DNA from: Dehalococcoidia bacterium
GTDB taxonomy: Bacteria; Chloroflexota; Dehalococcoidia; E44-bin15
Direction of reading: 5' to 3'
DNA length: 64,000 nucleotides
Assembly: GCA_035528575.1 (NCBI GenBank)
Contig: DATKYK010000016.1
Coordinates: 42,769-106,768 of the forward strand
Shown: positions 17,543-26,667 of the stretch, piece after piece
Layout: each line of letters starts with the position of its first letter
Position numbering within the stretch: position 1 is the first letter of the stretch
Made by a program: the position numbers and the translations under genes
The notes under the pieces: generated by a model
Seen by the model: the letters and a program-made list of their open reading frames with translations, nothing else
The model's database searches: none
What the model was told of the DNA's origin: nothing

Positions 17543-18158
17543 GTCACTCACATCTTTCCTTTCACAAATGGGTGATAGCCTACCCACTATCAGCATGCAT
17601 TTTTTCACCTCCCACTTAGTGGCTCATCCCCGCAAAAAAACACTTTCAGCATGATTCCCTTTCTTGTGCCTCCACACCAACCACCACCGATACCGCTTAA
17701 TCACCCCTTGACTGACAATCCAAAATACCGATGGGCAACTGTACCACAGAAGATGGAAATATTTGCGTCATCTGGTAACGGAGTTCGTTTATCATTGGTT
17801 TCACCAATCGCGGCTAGCCACTTTAACTGGCGTGCTCGCCTGTTTACAAATAAAAAGGGATATATATCGAATCGAACGCCTGGTTGCAATATAAACCTCC
17901 AACCACCCAAACCATATTTCTTCTCGCAACTGCAGCGAAAACAGGCAAGCGCTTATTTATAACTAGCATGCTGGAAGAGTGCACAGCGCCGCTTTGACAT
18001 GTCGCCTAGTTTATGTTAATCTACGCGCATAAGTTGCCTCCCAGCAAACAAGGCAAGGCTACAATAATTCATTATCTTTATTTATCATAAAGCAGTTTTC
18101 GCTAAGTTGAGGTTGATCCGCTTTCTTGTTGGCTGGGTAGGGTGGAGGAGGTGCCTAT
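17543..18158. other. Intergenic stretch of 616 bp without a confident gene
   Basis: A short stem TGATAG (17573-17578) / CTATCA (17587-17592) followed by TTTTTT may terminate the VTT gene. A minus-strand frame from TTG 17910 to 17701 (69 codons) has a weak GAGAAG upstream and is not recognisable. TTGACA at 17994-17999 could belong to a promoter of the next gene, but no good -10 follows. Confidence 0.4.
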
Positions 18159-19043
18159 ATGAGTTCCTCTTATGAGCGGGATCATCATCGTACCCTGCGG
18201 ATTCCAACAGTTATTCTTCTCGCCGCCATTGTAGGCTTGGTTATCGCCTTGCTCCTCTCCGTGCTGCTTACATTTCCCCTTTCCATGCTCCCCGGGCTCT
18301 GGGGACAAATCACCCCGATTGCAGTCAGCCTTTTCCTCTGCATAATTATCATACCAATTTCAGTAGCACGAGGAAGGGAGCTATTCCGGATGTTTGGCAT
18401 CACATTACCAGAAGGAACAAAAGGTATCGGTGGGCCATTACCTCACAATGGATCGCTCATCGTGGACACCAGCACACTCATTGATGGGCGCATCGCCGAT
18501 ATAGGTCAGGCTGGCTTTATTCCGGGGTCACTGATCATCCCCAGATTTATCCTCAGTGAGTTACACCACATCGCAGATTCCTACGATGCGTTGCGCCGCA
18601 ATCGCGGGCGCCGGGGTCTAGAAATACTTACCAAACTGCAGCAGGATTCCAATATCCCCATCGAGATCTCTGATATTGATGCAAAGGATGTCCCCGATGC
18701 TGACGGTAAGCTTGTGAAGCTGGCAAAAGCTCTCGGTTGTGCCATTTTAACCAACGATTTCAACCTGAATCAGGTTGCGAGGATCCAGGGTGTCCGGGTA
18801 CTAAATGTCAACGAGTTGGCCAATGCAGTACGGCCCGTGGTTCTGCCAGGTGAGGAGATGGCTATTCGGATCATTCAGGAGGGTAAGGAGTTCGGGCAGG
18901 GACTCGGCTTCCTTGACGATGGAACGATGATTGTGGTAGAAGACGGGCTACGCTACATCAATAACAGAATTGAAGTGGTTGTCACCAGGGTACTGCAAAC
19001 TGCGGCAGGGCGAATGATCTTTGCCCACCCTAAAGCAGAGTGA
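18159..19043 (+). CDS. YacL-like PIN/TRAM domain membrane protein
   Basis: A 294-residue protein. Two membrane helices (about 16-40 and 48-68) precede a PIN nuclease-like domain (IVDTSTLIDGRIADI near 102, LTNDFNLNQVA further on) and a C-terminal TRAM RNA-binding domain (GQGLGFLDDGTMIVVEDG). This architecture and its place directly before ispD and ispF are the same as yacL in Bacillus, whose product is a membrane-tied putative RNase. GGAGGAGGTG precedes the ATG. The stop is 3 bases before ispD. Confidence 0.88.
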   Translation: MSSSYERDHHRTLRIPTVILLAAIVGLVIALLLSVLLTFPLSMLPGLWGQITPIAVSLFLCIIIIPISVARGRELFRMFGITLPEGTKGIGGPLPHNGSLIVDTSTLIDGRIADIGQAGFIPGSLIIPRFILSELHHIADSYDALRRNRGRRGLEILTKLQQDSNIPIEISDIDAKDVPDADGKLVKLAKALGCAILTNDFNLNQVARIQGVRVLNVNELANAVRPVVLPGEEMAIRIIQEGKEFGQGLGFLDDGTMIVVEDGLRYINNRIEVVVTRVLQTAAGRMIFAHPKAE

Positions 19044-19046
19044 GCG

Positions 19047-19721
19047 ATGGAAAAGATTGGTACCATCGTGGCTGCCGCTGGCACAGGCAGGCGAATGGGT
19101 GGGGCTGACAAGATATTCGCCAGCTTAGCCGGTAAGCCTCTCCTGGCCTACACTGTCGATGTGTTCCAGAGGTGTCCCGTAATTGACCAGATAGTCATTG
19201 TGTTGCCAAAAGACAGGCTGGATCTGGGGTGGCAACTTGCTAAGAGGTATCAGTGGTCCAAGGTGACAGATATATGTCCAGGCGGGTCACGGCGGCAGGA
19301 TTCGGTAAAGGAGGGTCTGCAGAGGCTAGCTGACTGCCAGTGGATAGTGATACACGACGGGGCTCGCCCCTGCCTTAGCCAGGAACTGATTGAGAAAGGG
19401 CTTAAAGAGGCCCGTCAGAGTGGAGCTGCCGTCCCCGCCCTGCCGGTTACCGATACTATCAAAGTTGTTTCCACAGACTCCTTCGTTGTGGAAACGCCGC
19501 TTCGTCAGCGTCTGTGGTCGGTGCAGACGCCTCAGGTATTTCGATGCGATATAATAAATGAGGCCTACCGAAAGGTTCGTGGCGATGTAACCGACGATGC
19601 CGCCTTGGTGGAGAACCTGGGGTATAAAGTCAAGGTCTATCCGGGCTCTGACACTAACATCAAGGTGACTAAGCCTGAGGACCTTTACCTAGCTGAGGCT
19701 ATTATCAGGACGCAAAGCTAG
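19047..19721 (+). CDS. ispD: 2-C-methyl-D-erythritol 4-phosphate cytidylyltransferase
   Basis: A 224-residue nucleotidyltransferase for the third step of the MEP isoprenoid pathway (CTP + MEP to CDP-ME). VAAAGTGRRMGGADK is the CTP-binding loop; VIHDGARPCLS, LPVTDTIK, QTPQVFR and TDDAALVE are family signatures. It is followed 8 bases later by ispF, the usual pairing. Confidence 0.95.
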   Translation: MEKIGTIVAAAGTGRRMGGADKIFASLAGKPLLAYTVDVFQRCPVIDQIVIVLPKDRLDLGWQLAKRYQWSKVTDICPGGSRRQDSVKEGLQRLADCQWIVIHDGARPCLSQELIEKGLKEARQSGAAVPALPVTDTIKVVSTDSFVVETPLRQRLWSVQTPQVFRCDIINEAYRKVRGDVTDDAALVENLGYKVKVYPGSDTNIKVTKPEDLYLAEAIIRTQS

Positions 19722-19729
19722 ATCGAAAA

Positions 19730-20203
19730 ATGCGCGTTGGAATCGGCTATGATGTTCATCCCCTGGTCGCAGGGCGCCCCCTGGTGCTCGGCGGCGTGAC
19801 TGTGACCTTCGGTAGCGGCCTCCAGGGTCATAGCGATGCCGATGTGCTAACTCATGCCATCATCGATGCCCTCCTCGGCGCTATCTCTTTAAGGGATATC
19901 GGCACCCATTTCCCCGATGCCGACCCCCAGTATAAAGATATATCCAGCATGACCCTCCTGAATCGTGTCGGCGAAATGCTACATGATAGAGGCTTCAAGA
20001 TCGAAAACATAGATGCCACCATCCTTTGTGAGCAGCCCCGTCTAGCAAATCACATCGACGAAATGCGCCGAAACATCTGCACAGCCGTTGCCATAGATAT
20101 AGAACAGGTCTCGGTGAAGGCAACTACCTCAGCGGGGCTGGGCTTTCTGGGAGAAAGCAGGGGAATTGCCACACATGCGGTTGCCCTGGTTGAGAGAAAA
20201 TGA
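19730..20203 (+). CDS. ispF: 2-C-methyl-D-erythritol 2,4-cyclodiphosphate synthase
   Basis: A 157-residue MEP-pathway cyclase. Zinc ligands Asp8, His10 (GYDVH) and His42 (DVLTH) are present, as are HSDADV and FPDADPQYKD, and the C-terminal TSAGLGFLGE. Its stop overlaps the cysS start by 4 bases. Confidence 0.96.
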   Translation: MRVGIGYDVHPLVAGRPLVLGGVTVTFGSGLQGHSDADVLTHAIIDALLGAISLRDIGTHFPDADPQYKDISSMTLLNRVGEMLHDRGFKIENIDATILCEQPRLANHIDEMRRNICTAVAIDIEQVSVKATTSAGLGFLGESRGIATHAVALVERK

Positions 20204-21618
20204 GAATCTATAACACCCTCTCTGGTCGAAAAGAGGAATTTACCCCGGGGGGCGACCCGATAAAGATATACGTCTGCGGGGTTACCCCCTATAGCGAGTG
20301 CCACATCGGGCACGCTATGAGCTATATCATCTTCGATGTAATAAGGCGTTATCTTGAGTTTCGCGGATACCGGGTGAGATACGTTCAGAACTTTACCGAT
20401 GTCGATGACAAGATTATCGCCCGCGCCAGTCAATCAGGTCTTTCCACCCAGGAGCTGGCCCAGAAGTTTATCGAGCAGTACCACTCAGACATGGATGCCC
20501 TTAATGTAAAAAGGGCCGATGACTACCCCAGGGCTACTGAGGAAATCCCCAAGATCATCGAGGTCGTCTCCGGCCTTATTGAAAGCGGACACGCCTATCA
20601 ATCAGGGAATGATGTCTATTTCCGGTTGAGTAGCTTTCCCCAGTACGGAAAGCTGAGCCACCGAAGCCTGAGCGAGATGATGACGGGCACCAGTTGCGAT
20701 GAAAAAAGCAATAAAGAGCATGCGATGGACTTCGCACTATGGAAGGCGGCCAAGCCCGGTGAGCCTCAGTGGGAGAGCCCCTGGGGCCAGGGGAGGCCCG
20801 GCTGGCACATCGAGTGCAGCGCCATGTCCCTAAAATACCTGGGTGAGACACTTGATATTCATGGCGGAGGGCAGGACCTAGTATTCCCCCACCACGAGAA
20901 CGAGATCGCCCAGTCAGAAGCCTTCACTGGCGTTAGCCCATTTGCTCGGTACTGGATGCACAACGGGCTGATGCAGCTCGGTGAGGAGAAGATGAGCAAA
21001 TCACTGGGCAATCTTATTACGGTTAAAGAGGCACTGGAGCGCTATAGCGCCGATGCCATCAGGCTCTTTGTCCTAAGCTCCCACTACCGAAGCCCCCTTA
21101 CCTATACCGAGGATGGGTTAGAAGCTGCTCATAGAGGGTCAGTGAGGCTCCGCCTTGCAGCGCATCGCGAGAGCGGCGATGGTCCACCAGTGCCCCAGGC
21201 TGCGACTTGCCGCCAGCGCTTCACCCAGGCCATGGACGATGATTTCAATACCGCCCAGGCCATCGCCGCCCTATTCGACCTTGCCTCAGAGATCAACCGG
21301 GCAGCGGATGAAGGGCATTCTATTGAAAAAGCACAGCGAGAGCTAATAGAGCTGGCTGGAGTAATGGGTCTGACGTTCAAGGGATACCGCTTCAGTGTTG
21401 ATATCAATGCAGTGGTAGAATTAGCAGGTCAGATCGGTATTACCCTGAAAAAGGATGCAACAGATGATGAATGCATCCAGCAGATAGTCGATAAACGGCA
21501 GGAGAAACGGTTGAGGCGAGAGTGGGCAGATGCCGATGAGATTCGCGACAGGCTGGCAAAGCTGGGGGTAATCCAGGAAGACACCCCTCAAGGCACAGTA
21601 TGGCGCTACAAGAGATAA
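20200..21618 (+). CDS. cysS: Cysteinyl-tRNA synthetase
   Basis: A 472-residue class I aminoacyl-tRNA synthetase. Zinc-ligand Cys26 in YVCGVTPY, the HIGH motif at 35-38, WHIECSAMS with the second zinc ligand, [18 protein letters not shown], and KMSKS are all visible. Length is usual. The ispD-ispF-cysS order is seen in other bacteria. No T-box or other leader is possible because the start overlaps ispF (ATGA). Confidence 0.96.
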   Translation: MRIYNTLSGRKEEFTPGGDPIKIYVCGVTPYSECHIGHAMSYIIFDVIRRYLEFRGYRVRYVQNFTDVDDKIIARASQSGLSTQELAQKFIEQYHSDMDALNVKRADDYPRATEEIPKIIEVVSGLIESGHAYQSGNDVYFRLSSFPQYGKLSHRSLSEMMTGTSCDEKSNKEHAMDFALWKAAKPGEPQWESPWGQGRPGWHIECSAMSLKYLGETLDIHGGGQDLVFPHHENEIAQSEAFTGVSPFARYWMHNGLMQLGEEKMSKSLGNLITVKEALERYSADAIRLFVLSSHYRSPLTYTEDGLEAAHRGSVRLRLAAHRESGDGPPVPQAATCRQRFTQAMDDDFNTAQAIAALFDLASEINRAADEGHSIEKAQRELIELAGVMGLTFKGYRFSVDINAVVELAGQIGITLKKDATDDECIQQIVDKRQEKRLRREWADADEIRDRLAKLGVIQEDTPQGTVWRYKR

Positions 21619-21689
21619 GCACCAGGTCTTGAAGTTCCATTTATTGGATGTATAATTACGGTATCCATATGCTATATGGAGGTGAGAGT

Positions 21690-21917
21690 GTGAGGACGCT
21701 GGAATTTGTTGCCCTAGTACTGATCGGCACCGGTATCCTGGGAATCATCGGCTGGACTGCCAGGTCTTTCTTCAACGATCCTCTCGTCCCCCTTAGTATC
21801 CGGGTTCTCGCCGGTATTGCTTCAGTAGGGTTTGTCCTGCTCCTGGGATATGTGAGCGGGGACAGGATTCAGAAGGCACGCAGGGAACCCAAGGCGATCA
21901 AGGAGGTAAAATATTGA
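21690..21917 (+). CDS. Small membrane protein (75 residues)
   Basis: A short protein with two hydrophobic helices (about 5-25 and 37-57) and a basic tail. The GTG at 21690 is preferred because GGAGGTG lies 5 bases upstream; the longer frame from 21648 lacks a ribosome site. It overlaps the YbjQ-family gene by 4 bases, so the two are probably translated together. Not recognised as a known family. Confidence 0.65.
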   Translation: MRTLEFVALVLIGTGILGIIGWTARSFFNDPLVPLSIRVLAGIASVGFVLLLGYVSGDRIQKARREPKAIKEVKY

Positions 21918-22228
21918 TAATAGTAACCTCGGACCACATAGAGGGTAATAAGATAGTGAAGACCCTGGGTATGGTCAAGGGCAGCACTATCAGGGCCCGG
22001 CATATTGGAAGGGATATCACCGCAGGACTGCGCAGCATCGTTGGCGGGGAGATCTCCGAATATACTAAGCTCATGGCTGAGGCCAGAGAGCAGGCCATCC
22101 AGAGAATGGTCGAGCAGGCGGAGGAGATGGGAGCCAATGCAATCCTTGATACCAGATTCGTCACCTCGATGGTGATGAGCGGCGCGTCCGAACTCCTGGT
22201 CTATGGAACAGCGGTGGTGGTGGAGTAA
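21914..22228 (+). CDS. YbjQ family (DUF74) putative heavy-metal-binding protein
   Basis: A 104-residue YbjQ/UPF0145 protein; the family forms pentamers of unknown role. MVKGSTIRARHIGRDITAGL, GGEISEYTKLMAEAR and MGANAILDTRF are diagnostic. TTG start with AGGAGG 7 bases upstream. Confidence 0.88.
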   Translation: MIIVTSDHIEGNKIVKTLGMVKGSTIRARHIGRDITAGLRSIVGGEISEYTKLMAEAREQAIQRMVEQAEEMGANAILDTRFVTSMVMSGASELLVYGTAVVVE

Positions 22229-22865
22229 ACCAAAGACATTGAATTCAATAACAACTTTAGAATGCGTGTTATAACTGTGGAAAGCTTTTTAAAACGATGG
22301 TTCAAGAAAGCAAGCGCCATTGCAGACTTTGAAAGAGTCATCAGCCTACCACGGAATATGTAGCCTATTAGAGTGGCAATGCACTATATAAAGTAATCAA
22401 GGAGATAGTGCTAATCTCTATCCTCCTATTGCTGGTCAAGCCTGGCTCAGCGCCTGACAGCCTTTTTACGCTTCGTATTACTGAGGCGCCAAGGCTATAA
22501 AGAAGCTGTAATAGACTAGAGCGCTCACCAAGATGAATTAGTAGCGAGCGACCCTGACAAACTATTGCCCCCAGCGTATATCCCACCCGCACCCTTTGCC
22601 GACCGTTCCCGCACCGCTGGCGTGAGGGACTGGCAGGCGCGGAAGGTTTGTAATATATAGTCTGAGGTTATTATGCAAAATATTCGTATAAAGAGGAGAG
22701 TAAATAACCAGCCATTAGGAGATAAAAATGTAGGTTGTGATAATCTCTTACACGCGGGTGACTACCCCAGAGTAGTCAGCCCTTCTTCCGTAGAGCCCAC
22801 AGCATTGACAGGCAAAGCTCCTCGCAGTATTATCTGCTCATATGATTTATGGGGGAATGTAAATA
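22229..22865. other. Intergenic stretch of 637 bp, including one copy of a diverged repeat
   Basis: No convincing gene on either strand. A hairpin is formed by GGGTGACTAC (about 22757) and GTAGTCAGCCC (about 22773). The segment 22556-22657 resembles 24484-24565. Confidence 0.4.
22556..22657 (+). repeat. Diverged direct repeat, copy A
   Basis: Three blocks match copy B in order: GACAAACTATTGCCCC, then GTTCCCG with TGAGGGACTGGCAGGC, then TTGTAATATA. Copy A carries about 20 more bases between the first two blocks. Confidence 0.5.
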
Positions 22866-23087
22866 ATGGAAGAACAACAACTGCTAATGCAGATTAGAGA
22901 TGCTCTAATACAGATTGATAAGAGTTTGGATGACAAATGGAAGCAACTGGAGACTTGGAAAAACGAGTCTGATATGTTGGTTGAATCCAGATGGAAGCTT
23001 ATAGAGAAATGGATGAGCATGTCAACTGATGCAAGATCTGATTTGAAGGACATAAGAGATAGGATAGTGCTATTCGTTAAATTATAG
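22866..23087 (+). CDS. Small hypothetical helical protein (73 residues)
   Basis: A charged, all-helical 73-residue protein opening MEEQQLLMQIRDALIQIDKS with regular hydrophobic spacing and Trp residues, suggestive of a coiled coil. No signal peptide or membrane segment. The nearest purine-rich site is GGGGGA about 14 bases before the ATG, which is rather far. It lies between the two diverged repeats and has no recognisable family. Confidence 0.4.
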   Translation: MEEQQLLMQIRDALIQIDKSLDDKWKQLETWKNESDMLVESRWKLIEKWMSMSTDARSDLKDIRDRIVLFVKL

Positions 23088-23342
23088 CGATGGCCTATGT
23101 GGCTGGTATAAGTTAGCCCTCTCTTTATTCAGGCCTGTATGAGGTGAAGGCCATGTAGCTCTTGCCGCTACATCATCAACTCACTGTAAAACTCGAGAAA
23201 ATAAACGAGCTTCTACACTGCTGAAAAACTGCTATTGGCCGGTTAGAGGGGCTATTTACCTGCAGAGGGCAGCGAGTATCACAGTACTTAACTGGCTGCA
23301 ACCGACGCAAAGTACTCTGCAAAAGCTCGAAGGTAAAAGGGA

Positions 23343-24317
23343 TTGCTAAGAGAAGAATCTACGACATTCGGCCCACCTCAAGTTCATCTTCCAGAAGATG
23401 AAGGCGCTCACCCCAAGGTACTGTTCGAGTGGTGGTACGGGAATTTCACACTGATGGATTCTAATAGCCGGTCATACGGGGCTATGGTGGCCTATTTTAA
23501 CGCCGCTCTCAGGGTGTTGTCGATTTCCGACCTTAAGGAAAAGCAGTTTTATCACGAGGCTTCCCTTTCCAAGCTATACTGTGCCCAGAGGTTCCTGGAT
23601 CTTCGCTGGGGATCGCATGATCGTTGGTTTCACAGTAGCCCGGACGCGCTCTTTTATCACCTCCATTCCCATGGCACAGAGATTGGCCTCAACGTAGATC
23701 TGGTTTCACAGAAACCACCTCTCTTGGCCAGTGGCGATGGCCTCATTAGATGGCCCTTCGGGAGTTCCTACTACTACTCGCTAACCAGAATTCGGGTTAA
23801 GGGGCAGATCGAACTATCGGGAGCGACGATAGATGTTGAAGGGATGGGCTGGATGGACCATCAGTGGATGGATTTTATACCAGCAGCAGTGATACGAAGC
23901 TATGAGTGGTTCTCCATCCAGCTTGATAACAATACCGAGATCGTCTTTTGGCAAGCCATCAGAAACAATGGGTCAATTGTATCGCGTCCCCTGACAATAA
24001 TATTCCCTGATAACTCGGTCTTCTACACTAAGGATTTCTTATTGCAAAGGATGCAGTCGTGGGTTTCTCCTGATAGCGGCTGTGAGTACGGAATCCTATG
24101 GCGAGTTCAGGAGGATTCTCAAGCCCTGGATTTGGAGATCAAGGCGGCATACCCGGAACAGGAGATAAAAATACCTGTGGCCCTCCCGGGGTTCTACCCA
24201 GCATTCTGGGAAGGGAGGACGACTGTATCAGGGCAATTAGCTGGCAGGACCGTTTCAGGGATTGGATACACCGAACTCTTCCGGCCTCATAGCAGCCGAG
24301 GAGAGGAAGTCCGATAA
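23343..24317 (+). CDS. AttH/CrtC-like lipocalin-domain protein
   Basis: A 324-residue protein of the AttH/hydroxyneurosporene synthase (CrtC)-like beta-barrel superfamily. EWWYGNF near the N-terminus, SYYYSLTRIRVKGQIEL and GMGWMDHQWMDF are the hallmark segments; the His/Asp in MDHQW line the pocket in the family. CrtC members hydrate carotenoids, others have unknown lipid substrates. No carotenoid genes are near, so the substrate cannot be stated. The TTG start has AAAAGGGA directly before it; the first in-frame ATG is too far inside. Confidence 0.75.
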   Translation: MLREESTTFGPPQVHLPEDEGAHPKVLFEWWYGNFTLMDSNSRSYGAMVAYFNAALRVLSISDLKEKQFYHEASLSKLYCAQRFLDLRWGSHDRWFHSSPDALFYHLHSHGTEIGLNVDLVSQKPPLLASGDGLIRWPFGSSYYYSLTRIRVKGQIELSGATIDVEGMGWMDHQWMDFIPAAVIRSYEWFSIQLDNNTEIVFWQAIRNNGSIVSRPLTIIFPDNSVFYTKDFLLQRMQSWVSPDSGCEYGILWRVQEDSQALDLEIKAAYPEQEIKIPVALPGFYPAFWEGRTTVSGQLAGRTVSGIGYTELFRPHSSRGEEVR

Positions 24318-24736
24318 CTGTCCGACGTCAGTAAACAGGTAAATATAACTGCTCTCCATCTCCCTGGCGCCTGTTTTAAACCTAGTACAGCGCAATACAA
24401 TGCCAATTTGTAATTGGTAATGCTTCGAAGCCAAGGCTGCAGCCAAAAGAGCCAGACCAGGTCAATTTGGGATGTATAATCTCGACTAACTATTGCCCCT
24501 CTTCACAGCATGTTCCCGTGTCGCTTGCATTGAGGGATTGACAGGCTATGAATGATTGTAACATAATCAACGGCGAGTCTTGACTATGAGATATATCTCT
24601 CGTAGTGGATTTAACTACTGTGCGTTTAAATAGAAGAGCAAGAACTATAACAATAGGCAAAGGGGAACGCAGTAGGGACTATTAGTAGTTATTCCTGTAT
24701 TATGGGCAGAATAATTGGGAGAGTGACTAAGGGGAA
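24318..24736. other. Intergenic stretch of 419 bp
   Basis: Contains copy B of the diverged repeat (24484-24565). No gene seen. The ribosome site AAGGGGA lies just before the ATG at 24737. Confidence 0.4.
24484..24565 (+). repeat. Diverged direct repeat, copy B
   Basis: Matches copy A at 22556 in three ordered blocks: GACTAACTATTGCCCC, GTTCCCG with TGAGGGATTGACAGGC, and TTGTAACATA. Confidence 0.5.
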
Positions 24737-26587
24737 ATGAGGTCTTTGTCTGAGTTGTTTTTTCATCAAAGCGACCCTAAGGAGAAAGCAAAGGTCACAG
24801 TATCGGCAGTTTATATGAATGGAATAATGAGAAGTATTACAGGAGCAAATAAGGTGCCATTTATAACCATCAGATTGTTTATGATATTATTTGTATCCTC
24901 AATAATACTTGTGGCAGCATTAGCAGATAAGCCGAGCGTAACAGCATTACTGGTAGACTACTATGAATCCTTCCACTCAGTCAGTCTCTACACCTATGAT
25001 AGCGATAGTGATGGATATGATGACTCCCTCACGCTATCGGTGGATGTGAATACCGACGGTGGCTATGTTGATGTCACCGTTTACGGGGATTTGGAAGATT
25101 CATATGGATTCCTGGTTGACTCAGATTCCGCCACCTGGAGCATATATGGTTCTGACTATGAGTATGGCTATTTATACCTGACCGCCAGTTCAGGAGACCC
25201 GGGATACTATAGTTATTACCTTGATCTCTATGATGACCTGGCATACTGGGAGGATAGCTGGTCTGATTCCGTCTACTTATACCCCCTTGGATATGGTGGT
25301 GCATCTGACTACTATGAATCCTTCTATTCAGTCAGTCCCAGCACCTATGATAGCGATAGTGATGGATATGATGACTCCGTCACACTAACGGTGGATGTGG
25401 ATACCGACGGTGGCTATGTTGATGTCACCATTTACGGGGATTTAGAAGATTCATATGGATTCCTGGTTGACTCAGATTCCGCCACCTGGAGCATATATGG
25501 TTCTGACTCTGAGTATGGCTACTTATACCTGACCGCCAGTTCAGGAGATCCGGGATACTATAGTTATTACCTTGATCTCTATGATGACCTGGCATACTGG
25601 GAGGATAGCTGGTCTAATTCCATCTACTTATACCCCCTTGGATATGGTGGTACGTCTGACTATAATGAATACTTCAACTCAGTCAGTCCCAGCACCTCCG
25701 ATAGTGATAGTGATGGATATGATGACTCCGTCACGCTAACGATAGATGTGGATACCACTGGTAGCTCTGCTTATGTCACCATTTACGGGGATTTAGAAGA
25801 TTCATATGGATTCCTGGTTGACTCAGATTCTGCCACCTGGAGCATATATGGTTCTGGCTCTGAGTATGGCTACTTATACCTAATCGCCAGTTCAGGAGAC
25901 CCGGGATATTATAGTTACCAACTTGAGCTATATGATAACCTGGCTTACTGGGAGGATAGCTGGTCTGGTTCCGTCTACTTATACCCCCTTGGATATGGTG
26001 GTGTATCTGACTATAATGAATACTTCAACTCAGTCAGTCCCAGCACCTATGATAGTGATAGTGATGGATATGATGACTCCGTCACGCTAACGATAGATGT
26101 GGATACCACCGGTAGCTCTGCTTATGTCACTGTCTACGCAAACATCTATGACACATTGGCACAGTTGGTTCACTCAGAGTCCACCAGCTGGAGCATATAT
26201 GGTTCTGACTCTGAGTATGGCTACCTGGACCTCACCGCCACTACAGGATATCCAGGATTATATGGTTATCAACTTGCCCTTTACGATGCATCATCTAATT
26301 CGGAGGATGACTGGATTGGTACCGTTGACCTATACCCCCTTGGATATGGTGGCACGACCATAACTACACCAACGCCTTCCCCTGATGGTGGTGGGTTAGG
26401 CGGCGGTGCAGTGGCAGGAATAGTGGTCGGTGCGCTTATCGTGACAGTGCCGGGGTTTTTCTGGGCAAATAAGAGTACAAAGAGAAGAAGAGCAACCAAT
26501 GCACAGATCAGGGAGCTCAAGACACAGATGGAGCTCTGGAGGGAGGAGGGCTATGACGTCTCGGAGTTGGAGGATCTATTTAAGTAA
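24737..26587 (+). CDS. Large surface protein with four 117-residue repeats and a C-terminal membrane anchor
   Basis: A 616-residue protein. A hydrophobic segment (RLFMILFVSSIILVAALA, about 45-62) acts as signal peptide or anchor after an unusually long, charged N-region. Four tandem repeats follow at about 74-190, 191-307, 308-424 and 425-541. Each carries YDSDSDGYDDS, matching the DxDxDGxxD calcium loop of dockerin/TSP3 type, and ends YLYPLGYGG. A Thr/Pro linker and a Gly/Ala/Val membrane helix (about 553-578) precede KSTKRRR and a cytosolic helical tail ending EEGYDVSELEDLFK. It is extremely rich in Tyr, Asp and Ser. Topology: repeats outside, tail inside. Not a family I can name; context links it to the FHA-ABC/kinase genes that follow. 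Confidence 0.75.
   Translation: MRSLSELFFHQSDPKEKAKVTVSAVYMNGIMRSITGANKVPFITIRLFMILFVSSIILVAALADKPSVTALLVDYYESFHSVSLYTYDSDSDGYDDSLTLSVDVNTDGGYVDVTVYGDLEDSYGFLVDSDSATWSIYGSDYEYGYLYLTASSGDPGYYSYYLDLYDDLAYWEDSWSDSVYLYPLGYGGASDYYESFYSVSPSTYDSDSDGYDDSVTLTVDVDTDGGYVDVTIYGDLEDSYGFLVDSDSATWSIYGSDSEYGYLYLTASSGDPGYYSYYLDLYDDLAYWEDSWSNSIYLYPLGYGGTSDYNEYFNSVSPSTSDSDSDGYDDSVTLTIDVDTTGSSAYVTIYGDLEDSYGFLVDSDSATWSIYGSGSEYGYLYLIASSGDPGYYSYQLELYDNLAYWEDSWSGSVYLYPLGYGGVSDYNEYFNSVSPSTYDSDSDGYDDSVTLTIDVDTTGSSAYVTVYANIYDTLAQLVHSESTSWSIYGSDSEYGYLDLTATTGYPGLYGYQLALYDASSNSEDDWIGTVDLYPLGYGGTTITTPTPSPDGGGLGGGAVAGIVVGALIVTVPGFFWANKSTKRRRATNAQIRELKTQMELWREEGYDVSELEDLFK
24956..26359 (+). repeat. Four tandem 351-bp repeats inside the surface-protein gene
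   Basis: Units begin at 24956, 25307, 25658 and 26009, exactly 351 bases apart, each starting GACTAYWATGAATMCTTC. Units 1-3 are close to identical over long stretches; unit 4 diverges in its second half. Exact period and high identity point to recent amplification or ongoing homogenisation. Confidence 0.92.
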
Positions 26588-26667
26588 ATTCTCTGCATAA
26601 AGCCTTGTATTATTTTTAGGGCATTTTTAGAGATAGGAGAATAACGATTATTAACGACTCAAGCATT

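Noticed and set aside
17701..17910. Minus-strand 69-codon ORF upstream of the yacL-like gene
   Set aside because: TTG start with only a weak GAGAAG site and no recognisable domain; kept only as a remark in the intergenic entry.
20200..20260. T-box leader for cysS
   Set aside because: The start codon overlaps the ispF stop, so there is no leader to hold one.
24956..26359. Regular direct repeats as a CRISPR array
   Set aside because: Units are 351 bp, in frame, without unique spacers, and encode protein repeats.
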